DNA from: JACRLV01 sp045863555 | GTDB lineage: Bacteria > Planctomycetota > Phycisphaerae > UBA1845 > Fen-1342 | Direction of reading: 5' to 3' | Assembly (NCBI GenBank): GCA_045863555.1 | Contig: BTUU01000007.1 | Location: 124,001-188,000 of the forward strand | DNA: 64,000 bases | Part shown: in pieces, positions 9,441 to 18,364 of the stretch | Numbering within the stretch: position 1 is the first letter of the stretch | Layout of the letters: every line of letters begins with the position of its first letter | Position numbers and translations under genes: made by a program | Notes under the pieces: model-generated | Databases searched by the model: none | What the model was told of the DNA's origin: nothing | What the model saw: the letters and a program-made list of their open reading frames with translations, nothing else

Positions 9441-11939
9441 TTATTTTCGCGACCGCGCGGAGCGTCCGCGGGACCGTTTCTGCTTGGCGGCGGCCCGCGT
9501 CGCCCCGGCCTTCGCGACTTTCCAGAAGGTCTTGGGGAGATTGATGATCTTGTCGCCGCCGACCGCCGTCAGGAGCACATCCTCCACGCGGCGAGCGAAG
9601 ACGAACTGCAATTCAGCGCGGACTTCGGGCGGAACTTCATGCAGGTCCGCTTCGTTCCGCGCGGGCAGAATGACGGTCTTGAGTCCCGCCCGGTGCGCGG
9701 CGAGTACTTTTTCCTTCACGCCGCCGATCGGCAGCACGAGGCCGCGGAGCGTGATCTCGCCGGTCATGCCGACCGACGGGTCGGCGACGCTGTCCGTAAA
9801 GAGCGTATAGAGCGCCGTCAGCATCGCCACGCCGGCGGATGGTCCGTCCTTCGGCACGGCCCCGGCCGGAACGTGAATGTGAATGTCGACCTCGCCGAGG
9901 CGCGAGAGGTCGATCCCCCAGGTGGCGGCCCGCGAACGGAGGAGTGACAGCGCCGTGCTGGCCGACTCGCGCATGACGTCGCCGATCTGGCCGGTAATCT
10001 GGAATGAGCCGCGGCCCGGCATGCCGGTGGCCTCGACGAAGATGATCTCTCCGCCGACGGGCGTGTACGCGAGCCCCGTGACGACGCCGGGCGGGAATTC
10101 CTGCTCGGCGATGTCGCGATCGAACGGGGCCGGGCCGAGGATTTCGACCACGGCCTTCGGCGTGACGGCGGAGTCGAATTTCTCGCCGCGCGCCACCCGT
10201 GCCGCGAGCGCCCGGCAAACGCCGCCGATCTCGCGCTCCAGGTTTCGCACGCCGGCCTCGCGCGTGTAGTTCTCGATGATCTGGATGAGCGCCTCGTCGG
10301 AGAATTTCACGTCCGCTTTTTCGATTCCCGACTGCCGGGCCTGGCGCGGCACGAGGTAGCGCCGGGCGATCTGGAGTTTTTCCTGGGTCGTGTAACCGGG
10401 CAGGTCGATGACCTCCATGCGGTCCTTGAGCGCCGGTTCGACCGGGTCCATGTAGTTGGCCGTGCCGATGAACAGCGTCTTCGACAAATCGAAGGGCACG
10501 CCGAGGTAGTGGTCGGTGAAGCTGTGGTTCTGCGCCGGGTCGAGCACCTCGAGCAGCGCGGCCGCGGGATCGCCGCGGAAATCGGCGCCGATCTTGTCCA
10601 TCTCGTCGAGCATGACGACCGGATTGTTCACGCCGGCTTTTCGAATCTCCTGGATGATTCGGCCCGGTATCGCGCCGATGTATGTGCGCCGGTGTCCGCG
10701 GATATCGGCTTCATCGCGAACGCCGCCGAGCGCGATGCGGATGAACTTGCGGCCGAGAGCGCGGGCGATCGAATGGCCGAGCGAGGTCTTGCCGACGCCC
10801 GGCGGCCCGGCGAAGCAGAGGATGGGCCCGTGGCCCTCGGGGTTCAGCGTGCGCACGGCGAGGTATTCGAGGATGCGGCGCTTGATCTTGTCGAGGCCGT
10901 AGTGATCCTCGTTGAGGACCGACTCGGCGCGGAGCAGGTCGAGCTGGTCCTCGGTCGACGTTGACCAGGGGAGTTCGATGAGCCACTCGAGGTAGTCGCG
11001 GACGACGCCGGTCTCGGGCGAAGCCTGGGGCAGGCGCTCGAGGCGGGCCAGTTCGCGCCGGGCTTCCGCGAGAACGGGTTCCGGCATTCCGGCGGCTTCG
11101 ACGCGATTGCGGACGTCCTTGAGTTCCTCCTCGCCGCGATCTTCTCCGAGCTCCTTGCGGATCGCCTTCATCTGCTCGTGCAGGTAGTACTCGCGCTGCG
11201 ACTTGTCGATCTCCTTGCGCACGTCGGTGTTCAGTTTCTTGGCGAGCTGGAGCACCTCAAGCTGATTCTGGAGCGTCGCGTTCACCTTGCGAAGCCGGTC
11301 CTCGATGTCGAACGTCTCGAGCAGCTCCTGTTTCTGGACGAGGCCCAGGGAGAGATTCGCCGCGAGAAAATCGGCCAGGCCGGCGGCGTCGTCGATGCTG
11401 TCGAGAATCTGGCGGGCTTCCTCGGGTACATTCGGGCTGAGTTCGATGACCTTTTCGGCGGTCTGGCGGGCGTTATACGCGAGGGCTTCCAACTGAAGCG
11501 TGTGGGCGGACGAGTCGCTGTGCGGGTTGATGACCGCGATCCAGTACGGATCGGTAGTGACAAACTGCTCCAGCCCGGCGCGGCCGATCCCGTGGACCAT
11601 GAGCGTGCTGCTGCCGTCGGGCATGCGCAGGAGCTTGAGGATCTGGACGACGGTTCCGACCCGGTAGACGTCGTCGATGCCGGGGTCCTCGGTGTCGTCC
11701 CGACGCTGGGCGAAGACGCCGACCAGCTTGTCGCCGGCCAGCACGGCATCGATCAGCCGCTTGGACTTCTCGCGTGCGACGGTCAGGGGCACGACCGTCC
11801 CGGGAAAGACGACCACGCCGCGAACCGGCAGTACGGGGATCTCGCGCGGAATCGACGGCCGACCGCTGAGATCGGTGGTGTCGACGTCGCGGCGGCCCTC
11901 GGGCCGGCCGTCCGGCGACTCGTCCTCGCGGCGTTTCAT
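9441..11939 (-). CDS. lon: ATP-dependent protease Lon
   Basis: Lon is a hexameric cytoplasmic AAA+ serine protease that degrades damaged and some regulatory proteins. The 832-residue product shows the N-terminal substrate domain ([19 protein letters not shown]), Walker [11 protein letters not shown], Walker [12 protein letters not shown], and the protease domain with catalytic Ser in [10 protein letters not shown] and Lys in [14 protein letters not shown]. The C-terminus is basic (Arg/Lys/Ser-rich), a small extension. The ATG used overlaps the stop of the upstream hsp20 gene as ATGA, indicating translational coupling; an in-frame Met 10 codons further up would lie inside hsp20. Confidence 0.97.
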   Translation of the reverse strand: MKRREDESPDGRPEGRRDVDTTDLSGRPSIPREIPVLPVRGVVVFPGTVVPLTVAREKSKRLIDAVLAGDKLVGVFAQRRDDTEDPGIDDVYRVGTVVQILKLLRMPDGSSTLMVHGIGRAGLEQFVTTDPYWIAVINPHSDSSAHTLQLEALAYNARQTAEKVIELSPNVPEEARQILDSIDDAAGLADFLAANLSLGLVQKQELLETFDIEDRLRKVNATLQNQLEVLQLAKKLNTDVRKEIDKSQREYYLHEQMKAIRKELGEDRGEEELKDVRNRVEAAGMPEPVLAEARRELARLERLPQASPETGVVRDYLEWLIELPWSTSTEDQLDLLRAESVLNEDHYGLDKIKRRILEYLAVRTLNPEGHGPILCFAGPPGVGKTSLGHSIARALGRKFIRIALGGVRDEADIRGHRRTYIGAIPGRIIQEIRKAGVNNPVVMLDEMDKIGADFRGDPAAALLEVLDPAQNHSFTDHYLGVPFDLSKTLFIGTANYMDPVEPALKDRMEVIDLPGYTTQEKLQIARRYLVPRQARQSGIEKADVKFSDEALIQIIENYTREAGVRNLEREIGGVCRALAARVARGEKFDSAVTPKAVVEILGPAPFDRDIAEQEFPPGVVTGLAYTPVGGEIIFVEATGMPGRGSFQITGQIGDVMRESASTALSLLRSRAATWGIDLSRLGEVDIHIHVPAGAVPKDGPSAGVAMLTALYTLFTDSVADPSVGMTGEITLRGLVLPIGGVKEKVLAAHRAGLKTVILPARNEADLHEVPPEVRAELQFVFARRVEDVLLTAVGGDKIINLPKTFWKVAKAGATRAAAKQKRSRGRSARSRK

Positions 11940-12358
11940 TCGCTCATCACTCGCGGCAGCGTGACCCATAGGAAGCCCTTGTCATACGCGGTCTGGATTC
12001 CGTCCGTCCGCACGGGATCGGGAAGCAGGATTTCGCGGTGAAATTGACCTTCGTCGATTTCGAGCGCGTAGACGCCGATCTCGCCCCCGCGGACGGCGGG
12101 CCGGGGTTGGCCGCGGGCGCCGTGGATCACGATGCGACGGCTGTCGATGCACTCCAGGGTAATCGAATCCGGGCTGACGCCGGCGAGATCGGCGCAGACA
12201 AAATACGAATCAGCGGTCTCGTAGATGTTGACCGCGGGCTGCCAGGCGCCGCGCTCCCGGAATCCGACGAAGGTGCGGTTGAGCATTTCGTCCATGAGCT
12301 CGTCGAGGCTGCGCGACCATTCCTCGATGTCTCCGGAACCGAATCGGTCGAAAGCCAT
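11936..12358 (-). CDS. Small heat-shock protein, Hsp20/alpha-crystallin family
   Basis: The 140-residue protein has the alpha-crystallin core from about residue 40 (PAVNIYETADSYFVCADLAG) through YALEIDEGQFHREILLPDPV to GFLWVTLP near the C-terminus. It is expected to be an ATP-independent holdase that binds unfolding proteins. The classical C-terminal IxI/V anchor is not obvious. It ends in ATGA shared with the lon start, so a holdase and a protease are made from one transcript, a sensible stress-response pairing. The gene diverges from trpS across about 140 bases. Confidence 0.9.
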   Translation of the reverse strand: MAFDRFGSGDIEEWSRSLDELMDEMLNRTFVGFRERGAWQPAVNIYETADSYFVCADLAGVSPDSITLECIDSRRIVIHGARGQPRPAVRGGEIGVYALEIDEGQFHREILLPDPVRTDGIQTAYDKGFLWVTLPRVMSE

Positions 12359-12375
12359 GGAACACCCGTTCTTTC

Positions 12376-12403
12376 TTGACTGGTGCGGCGCACGCATTGT
12401 AAC
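12376..12403 (+). promoter_or_regulatory. Putative promoter for the trpS operon
   Basis: TTGACT and TGTAAC are separated by 16 bases in the hsp20/trpS divergent spacer. About 90 bases of leader follow before the trpS ATG. No heat-shock inverted repeat (CIRCE) was seen in the spacer. Confidence 0.45.
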
Positions 12404-12496
12404 GGAGATGGTGCGGCCGGGGGCTTGTGTCGACCGCCCGCGGTCGGGTAGGAATGGTGCAGGGCCTCCGCAGGAGGCGGATCGGGAGATGGGTAC

Positions 12497-13471
12497 ATGC
12501 GCGTTCTTTCGGGGATTCAGTCGTCCGGCCTGCTGCACATCGGCAATTACTACGGGGCGATCAAGCAGCACATCGAGCTTCAGGAGGGCAATGAGTGTTT
12601 CTTCTTCGTGGCAAACTACCACGCCCTCAACACGATCCAGGAGCCGGCGCTGCTGCGCAAGCTCACGCTCGACGTCGCCCTGGATTACCTCGCCCTGGGA
12701 CTCGACCCGCAACGGGCCGCACTCTTCCGGCAGAGCGACATCCCCGAAGTCACCGAACTCGCGTGGATTCTCGGCAGCGTGACCGGCATGGGCCTGCTCG
12801 AACGCGGAACCTCCTACCGCGATAAGGTCGAGCGCGGCCTGCCCGCGTCGGTGGGGTTGTTCTATTACCCGGTGCTGATGGCCGCGGACATCCTGATCTA
12901 CCGGAGCGACGTCGTGCCGGTCGGAAAGGATCAGACGCAGCACATCGAATTCGCCCGGGACATGGCCGGGTATTTCAACGGCACCTTCGGCGGCGAGGTT
13001 CTGAAGCTGCCGCAGGCGCGGCTGAATGAGGCGGCGATCGTCCCCGGCGTCGACGGCCAGAAGATGAGCAAGAGCTACGGGAACACGATCGAGATTTTCG
13101 GCGAGTCGGGGCCGACGAAGAAGAAGATCATGGGCATCAAGACGGACAGCACGCCGGTCGATCAGCCCAAGAACCCCGAGAGCTGCAACGTGTTCGCGCT
13201 GCTTCGACTGATGGCGCCGCCCGACGAACTGGAAACCTGGCGGCGGCGCTATGTCGCCGGCGGGATGGGCTACGGAGACGCGAAGAAGCGCCTCGCCGAG
13301 CTGTACGAAGAGAAATTCGGCGCGCTGCGCGAGAGGCGAGCCCAGCTCGCCGCGCGTCCCGACGAAGTTGAAGATATACTGCGCGCGGGCGCCCGGCGTG
13401 CCCGGGCCGTCGCTCAGCAGGTGATGGAAGACGTCCGGTCCGCGTGCGGGATCGTCACGGCAAAGTGCTGA
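12497..13471 (+). CDS. trpS: Tryptophan--tRNA ligase
   Basis: This class I aminoacyl-tRNA synthetase charges tRNA-Trp. The 324-residue length fits the bacterial TrpS family. It begins MRVLSGIQSSGLLHIGNYYG, containing the HIGH-type motif (HIGN) near residue 15, and carries KMSKS at about residue 190 (GQKMSKSYGNT). The substrate-binding region GKDQTQHIEFARD is also intact. A purine-rich GGGAGATGGG lies just before the ATG. It heads a same-strand group with scpA, ridA and a HEAT-repeat protein. No trp leader or T-box structure was recognised upstream. Confidence 0.97.
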   Translation: MRVLSGIQSSGLLHIGNYYGAIKQHIELQEGNECFFFVANYHALNTIQEPALLRKLTLDVALDYLALGLDPQRAALFRQSDIPEVTELAWILGSVTGMGLLERGTSYRDKVERGLPASVGLFYYPVLMAADILIYRSDVVPVGKDQTQHIEFARDMAGYFNGTFGGEVLKLPQARLNEAAIVPGVDGQKMSKSYGNTIEIFGESGPTKKKIMGIKTDSTPVDQPKNPESCNVFALLRLMAPPDELETWRRRYVAGGMGYGDAKKRLAELYEEKFGALRERRAQLAARPDEVEDILRAGARRARAVAQQVMEDVRSACGIVTAKC

Positions 13472-13553
13472 GCGCCGAGACGGCGCAACCGCCAGCGCGA
13501 CAGTGGTGGGCAATCCCGGCCGCCTGCATCGGCGGCCGCCTCCTGGAGCAGTC

Positions 13554-14516
13554 TTGTCAGTCGAGTACCGCGTACAGCTTGACGTATTTTCAGGTCCGCT
13601 GGACCTGCTGCTCTTCCTGTTGAAGCGCGACGAGCTCGACATCCAGGACATCCCGATCGTCCGCGTCACCGATCAGTACCTGCAATATGTCCGGCTGCTG
13701 GAGCAGGTGGACCCGAACGCCGCCGGCGATTTCCTCGTCATGGCCTCGACGCTGATCGAGATGAAATCGCGGGCCCTGCTGCCGTCGCCCCCGCTGGACG
13801 GCGACAACGAGGAGGAGGAAGCGCGGATCGCCCTCGTCCGCCAGTTGCTCGAATACAAGCGGTTCAAGGACGCGGCCCGTGCGCTCGGCCACGCCGCGGA
13901 TGACCGGGCGAAGCGCTACGTTCGCCGGCCGGCCGAGCTTCCCGACGAGCTGCGCGGCGTGGAACTGGAGGAAGTCGAGGTTTGGGATCTGCTGACGGCG
14001 TTCGGCCGGATGATGACGTCGATCGGCCACGGCCCGGGCCTGCACCAGGTGCGCTACGACGATCGGCCGATCGAAGAATACGCGCAGGAGATCGTCGAGA
14101 CGTTGAGCCGTCGGCGGACGTACACATTCCAGGCGCTCTTTGAAACGCGCACGACCCGGGCCGAGATCATCGGGTTGTTCCTGGCGCTGCTCGAACTCAT
14201 CCGCCGCCGACGGGTCCGCGCGGAACAGGAAAAGGCATTCGGTGTCATCTATCTCTTCGCGCTGGACGAGATCGACGAGCCGTTCGAATCGCCGCAGCCG
14301 GAGCCGTCGCCGATCGACACCGCGGAGGAGGTCGGGCCGCACGCAGCGCCGGCAGTCGAGGCCAATGCCTGGGCCGACGACCCGGGCCCTGCGCCGGCGT
14401 TCGAGGATCCGCAGCGCACGCCTGCGACGCCGAGCCGATTCGAGCCTGATTCACCGAGCGTCGGCGATGACGCACGCGACGCAGCCCCAGGAGAGGCGCC
14501 CCATGGCCAGCCATAG
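13554..14516 (+). CDS. scpA: Segregation and condensation protein A (kleisin)
   Basis: ScpA bridges SMC heads and ScpB in the bacterial condensin complex. The N-terminal region has the kleisin signature YRVQLDVFSGPLDLLLFLL and ASTLIEMKSRALLP, and the C-terminal winged helix lies around residues 180-250. The last 70 residues are an acidic Pro/Ala-rich tail not needed for the fold. The TTG start is chosen because GGAG lies about 7 bases upstream and the family similarity begins directly after it; a GTG 17 codons upstream is the alternative. The 3' end overlaps ridA. No scpB or smc is in this window. Confidence 0.92.
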   Translation: MSVEYRVQLDVFSGPLDLLLFLLKRDELDIQDIPIVRVTDQYLQYVRLLEQVDPNAAGDFLVMASTLIEMKSRALLPSPPLDGDNEEEEARIALVRQLLEYKRFKDAARALGHAADDRAKRYVRRPAELPDELRGVELEEVEVWDLLTAFGRMMTSIGHGPGLHQVRYDDRPIEEYAQEIVETLSRRRTYTFQALFETRTTRAEIIGLFLALLELIRRRRVRAEQEKAFGVIYLFALDEIDEPFESPQPEPSPIDTAEEVGPHAAPAVEANAWADDPGPAPAFEDPQRTPATPSRFEPDSPSVGDDARDAAPGEAPHGQP

Positions 14517-14967
14517 CGACCGACTCGCCGCCCTCGGACTTTCCCTGCCCCCGGTCCCGAAACCGGTGGCCGCGTATGTTCCCGTCGTCCGTCACGGCGA
14601 CCTCTTGTTCCTCAGCGGCCAGATCCCCTTCCGCGACGGAGCGGTACAGCACCCCGGCCGAGTCGGCGGACGTGTCACGCGGGAACACGCCCAGGAAGCG
14701 GCGCGGATCTGCACGCTGAACGCGATCGCGGCCGCGGCGGAGGCGGCCGGCGGAATCAACAAGCTCGCGCGGGTGATCAAGCTGGTCGTCTACGTGGCTT
14801 CGGAACCGGGATTTACCGAGCAGCACGTCGTTGCAAACGGAGCCAGCAATCTGATCAAGGATGTTTTCGGCGAGGCCGGGCTACACGCCCGGGCGGCGGT
14901 GGGCGTCGCGGAATTGCCGCTCAACGCCAGCGTCGAAGTCGATGTGACGTTCGCGCTGGCCCTATGA
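14503..14967 (+). CDS. RidA/YjgF-family enamine/imine deaminase-like protein
   Basis: RidA proteins hydrolyse reactive enamines and imines made by PLP enzymes. This 154-residue protein has the YjgF fold order: LLFLSGQIPFRDG, VTREHAQEAARICTLNAIAAA, VIKLVVYVAS and the closing block ARAAVGVAELPLNASVEVDV, which includes the conserved Arg. It belongs to the longer YjgF subgroup with an N-terminal extension (LAALGLSLPPVP). It overlaps the scpA end by 14 bases, with AGGAG upstream of the ATG inside scpA, and its own stop overlaps the next start. The physiological substrate is not evident. Confidence 0.88.
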   Translation: MASHSDRLAALGLSLPPVPKPVAAYVPVVRHGDLLFLSGQIPFRDGAVQHPGRVGGRVTREHAQEAARICTLNAIAAAAEAAGGINKLARVIKLVVYVASEPGFTEQHVVANGASNLIKDVFGEAGLHARAAVGVAELPLNASVEVDVTFALAL

Positions 14968-16079
14968 GGCACCCGAACCGCGATCTCGCACAGATCCGCG
15001 CGAGCCTGCAATCGCCGGAAATTCCGGTCCGCGCGCAGGCCATGGACGAATTGCTGGCGTGGGTCAGGGACGATTCGAAAATCCACGCCGATGCGCTCGA
15101 GATCTTCCGCGAATCGTGGCGGTCCGAGTCGAACGGCCATCTGGCGGCCTGTGCGATCCGAGGCATCGAGCAGATCGCGGGTTCCGCCGAAGCGCGCGCC
15201 GCACGTCTCGCGCTGCTCGACCATCCCAACCCGCAAATGGTCGCCTACGCCGTGCTCGGTCTCGAACGCAACCCCGACATTTCAAAATTCGTCGAGCTGC
15301 TGGCGCGGATGCCGGCGACGGAAGTGCACACCTCGATCCTCAGCATCCTCGGCCGCACGAAAAACCCGGCGGTGCGCGGACCGATCACCGAGGCCCTCCG
15401 CGAACCAGGCCTGCGCCCGTACGCGATCGAAGCACTCGCCGCCCTCGGAGACCCCCGGTCGATTGCGGACATCGAGCCGTACGTCGATGACCGTGCGGAC
15501 GCGTGGCCCGTCGACAACCATGGTCCGATGATGAGCGTCGGCGAGGTCGCGCGCGAGGCGATCGAGCGGATTCGCAAACCCGCCCCACCGCACCGACCGG
15601 TGGCCCCGCAGCCGGTGCGCGCCGAATCCCGGTCCAACGAGCGCGTTGGGACACTTGCGCGGTGGTGGGCAGCCATTCCGCTCGCCGCGGCGCTCTTCAC
15701 CATCCCGTGGTTTCTGTTCGTACTGGCGCCGCAGGTTTTCGTCGGCGGGCGGGGTCTCACGCCGTCGCAAGTCCTGCGGCTCGACCTGCTCGGCCTGACG
15801 CCCCCGGGGATCGGGCTGGTTACCGGTCTCGCGCTGATCGTGTCCCGGCGAAAGCGCACGGGCAGTCAACTGGTGCTGCTCTTGCTGGGCTGCGCGGCCT
15901 GCGTCCTTGCGATCACACCGTTCGCCTATGAGGCCCTGAACCAGGACCTGTCGTCGACCCGCGACGGCAGGTCGACGGAGTCGCCTTCACTGAAGCCCGA
16001 ACCCGCGCGACCCGCCACGATCCCGGCGATGCCGCCGAAGTTGGATGTGAAGCGGCCGGAATTGCCGCGCCAGCCATGA
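14964..16079 (+). CDS. HEAT-like repeat protein with C-terminal membrane segments
   Basis: Begins in an ATGA overlap with ridA. About residues 1-190 form HEAT/armadillo-like helical repeats (for example AYAVLGLERNP and AIEALAALGDPRSIADI), which usually mediate protein contacts. Residues 225-330 hold three hydrophobic segments (around WWAAIPLAAALFTIPWFLFV, the GIGLVTGLALIV stretch and LVLLLLGCAACVLAITPF), and the tail is Pro-rich. It is predicted to be a membrane-anchored scaffold with the repeats on the cytoplasmic side. No specific family is recognised. Its place as last gene of the trpS-scpA-ridA group may be only transcriptional. Confidence 0.75.
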   Translation: MRHPNRDLAQIRASLQSPEIPVRAQAMDELLAWVRDDSKIHADALEIFRESWRSESNGHLAACAIRGIEQIAGSAEARAARLALLDHPNPQMVAYAVLGLERNPDISKFVELLARMPATEVHTSILSILGRTKNPAVRGPITEALREPGLRPYAIEALAALGDPRSIADIEPYVDDRADAWPVDNHGPMMSVGEVAREAIERIRKPAPPHRPVAPQPVRAESRSNERVGTLARWWAAIPLAAALFTIPWFLFVLAPQVFVGGRGLTPSQVLRLDLLGLTPPGIGLVTGLALIVSRRKRTGSQLVLLLLGCAACVLAITPFAYEALNQDLSSTRDGRSTESPSLKPEPARPATIPAMPPKLDVKRPELPRQP

Positions 16080-16088
16080 AGTCGCGCC

Positions 16089-16562
16089 TTACTCGACGAT
16101 CGGAAGGACGAGTTCGGTGCGCAGGTCGACGGGCGAGTCGACCTGGTCCGGGTCGACCCAGAAGATGAACCAGGGCGCGGCAGCCACGCGCAGCCCCTCG
16201 CGCGCGACACAGTCGTCCAGCGCGGCGGCGGCCTCCGAAAGACGCTCGTACGGCCCCGTGTGAAGCGTCGTGACCGCCCGCCCCGCGGCGAGTTCGCCGA
16301 TTTCGACGCCCTCGGTCGCGGTCAGCGGTTCGGCGACGGGAAATCCGGCCTCGACCTCCAGCATCGTCCCGTCGAGTTCGTGAATGCGCGCCATCGCCGG
16401 GCCCACGGTCACGCTTTCGAGTTGATTCAGGCGCGCCCAGACGTCGCGCAGCAGACCTTCGACCGCGGCCCCCCATTCCGCCCACGAGCATTTCCGGCGC
16501 GCCAGCACGAGCTGCTGGGGCGAGACGTCCTTGATTCGGATCGTGTAGTCCATGAGAACCAT
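16089..16562 (-). CDS. GyrI-like / AraC effector-binding-type small protein
   Basis: The 157-residue protein has the SOUL/GyrI-like order of two similar halves: an N-terminal strand region (DYTIRIKDVSPQQLVLARR), then VEAGFPVAEPL, a GRAVTTLHTGPYERLSEA block typical of GyrI/AraC effector-binding domains, and an ending strand RTELVLPIVE. Such stand-alone domains bind small hydrophobic ligands or act as hydrolases; no DNA-binding part is present. Two in-frame ATGs (at 16562 and 16553) are both possible starts. It follows the membrane-protein gene by about 20 bases on the same strand and converges with the HEAT gene. Confidence 0.75.
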   Translation of the reverse strand: MVLMDYTIRIKDVSPQQLVLARRKCSWAEWGAAVEGLLRDVWARLNQLESVTVGPAMARIHELDGTMLEVEAGFPVAEPLTATEGVEIGELAAGRAVTTLHTGPYERLSEAAAALDDCVAREGLRVAAAPWFIFWVDPDQVDSPVDLRTELVLPIVE

Positions 16563-16583
16563 GAGAACGCTGCACGTGCGCGG

Positions 16584-17009
16584 TCAGCGCTCGTCGGCGA
16601 AATCGCGGACGGCGGCGGGGATATTCCAGATGTAGGTGACGGCCGCGCCCAGCGCAGCGGCCGCGGCGATCAACCCGGCGACCGTCGCGCCCGTGCTCAT
16701 CGATTCCGAGGCGAGCAGGGCCGTCGACATCGTCGCGAGCGTCGCGGCGAGGAGCAGTCCGCCGCCCGCGACGGCCGCCCCGCCGCGGATCGACTTGCCC
16801 ACGGGAACCGGAAGCACCTGTGCGTAGACGCCCTGAAGCCCGATCATGATGAGCTGGAAGAGCACGGCCGTGGTGATCGCGATGAGCGAGAGCACGGTGT
16901 ACCACGCGCCATCCGAATACGTGGGGAACGACTCCCGGATCGACCCGCCCATCGAGAAGATGAAGACGATGCCGACGATCAGCGGCGAGTAATAGGCGAA
17001 CGGTCCCAT
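16584..17009 (-). CDS. Small integral membrane protein, unknown function
   Basis: The 141-residue product has four predicted membrane segments: around YSPLIVGIVFIFSM, TVLSLIAITTAVLFQLIMIGL, AAVAGGGLLLAATLATMSTAL and TVAGLIAAAAALGAAVTYIW. It ends in a short charged tail. No motif identifies a family. The arrangement with the effector-binding gene immediately downstream suggests co-transcription. It diverges from asd across 180 bases. Confidence 0.65.
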   Translation of the reverse strand: MGPFAYYSPLIVGIVFIFSMGGSIRESFPTYSDGAWYTVLSLIAITTAVLFQLIMIGLQGVYAQVLPVPVGKSIRGGAAVAGGGLLLAATLATMSTALLASESMSTGATVAGLIAAAAALGAAVTYIWNIPAAVRDFADER

Positions 17010-17188
17010 GAGGCCTCACATGGCATACGACAAACAGGCAAGGAGTGTTCGCGCCGCAGGGGGCGAACTGTCGATTCCGGGCCCGTCCGCGTCACTTTCA
17101 ACGCGCAATCTGGCGCACGCGATCGCCGAAAAATGATACTATCTCGCGTCGCGCCCGTCGACCCGGGCTGCACCGAGGAGTCATCGCC

Positions 17189-18196
17189 GTGAAGTGTGTC
17201 GCTATCGTGGGCGCTACCGGGGCTGTCGGCCAGGAATTCCGTGCGGTTCTCGCCGAGCGGCGCTTCCCGGCCAAGGAGTACCGGCTGCTCGCCTCGGCGC
17301 GGTCCGCGGGGCAGGTGATCCCCTGGGTAGACGGCGACCTGCGCGTGCATGAACTGACCACGCACTCATTCGCGGGCGTCGACCTGGCGCTCTTTTCGGC
17401 CGGCGGGTCGGTGAGCAAGGAATATGGCCCGATCGCGGCGAAGGCCGGCGCGGTGGTCGTCGACAACTCGTCGGCATTCCGGATGGACCCGACTGTGCCG
17501 CTCGTCGTGCCGGAGGTGAACCCGGAGGCGGCCAAGGCTCATCGCGGGATCATCGCCAACCCGAATTGTTCGACGATCATTCTCGTGCTGCCGCTCTGGC
17601 CGCTGCACAAAGCGAATCCGGTCGTCCGGGCGGTGGTGAGCACGTACCAGGCGGTCAGCGGAGCCGGCGCGCGGGCGATCACGGAACTCGAAACGCAGAC
17701 CCGGGCGGTTCTCGCGGGCGGAAAGCCGCAACCGGAGATCTTCCACGTCCCCTGCGCGTTCAACGTCTTCAGCCACAACAGCGCGATCGGCGAGGATGGG
17801 TACAACCAGGAAGAGTCCAAGATGGTCTTCGAGACGCGGAAGATCTTCGCCGCACCCGAGATCCAGATCGCGCCGACCTGCATTCGCGTGCCGGTCATGC
17901 GGGCGCACACGGAGAGCGTCGCGGTCGAGTTCAAGAACCCGATCGACGAAAACGAGGCGCGCGAGATCCTCTCGGCAGCGCCCGGCGTGAAGATCATCGA
18001 CGATCGGAAAGCGAACCGCTTCCCGATGCCGCTCGACGCCAGCGGGCAGGACGACGTACTCGTCGGCCGCATCCGGCGGGACCCGAGCGTCCCGGGCAGC
18101 CGCGGGCTCCAGTTCATCTGCTCGGGCGACCAGCTTCGCAAGGGTGCGGCGCTGAATGCCGTGCAGATCGCGGAGCTTCTGACAGCCGCCCGGTAG
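17189..18196 (+). CDS. asd: Aspartate-semialdehyde dehydrogenase
   Basis: This enzyme reduces aspartyl phosphate to aspartate semialdehyde with NADPH, feeding lysine/diaminopimelate, threonine and methionine synthesis. The GTG start at MKCVAIVGATGAVGQEF follows GAGGAG and begins exactly at the Rossmann glycine motif. The catalytic Cys is in GIIANPNCSTI, and substrate-binding positions such as RVPVMRAHTE with the conserved Arg and His are present. At 335 residues it matches the family. The gene stands alone, upstream of an unrelated oxidoreductase; a TGATACTAT-like box lies about 50 bases upstream and may be its -10. Confidence 0.96.
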   Translation: MKCVAIVGATGAVGQEFRAVLAERRFPAKEYRLLASARSAGQVIPWVDGDLRVHELTTHSFAGVDLALFSAGGSVSKEYGPIAAKAGAVVVDNSSAFRMDPTVPLVVPEVNPEAAKAHRGIIANPNCSTIILVLPLWPLHKANPVVRAVVSTYQAVSGAGARAITELETQTRAVLAGGKPQPEIFHVPCAFNVFSHNSAIGEDGYNQEESKMVFETRKIFAAPEIQIAPTCIRVPVMRAHTESVAVEFKNPIDENEAREILSAAPGVKIIDDRKANRFPMPLDASGQDDVLVGRIRRDPSVPGSRGLQFICSGDQLRKGAALNAVQIAELLTAAR

Positions 18197-18364
18197 GCGA
18201 ACTCCGGCAGCCGTTCGGCCGGGACACGCCTCGCCGATGGGCAGACCCTTCGCGGATGGGCTATTCTGTGCGGGTCGACTGCGGCTCCGTTCGCCAACCT
18301 TGGAATGAATGCGAATTCGGGCGCGGTCGACGGCAACTGTCGAACGCACAACCCGGAGGATCGC

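Noticed and set aside
12359..13669. Upstream extension of the hsp20 frame across trpS
   Set aside because: The Hsp20 family begins at MAFDRFG; the extension is antisense to trpS.
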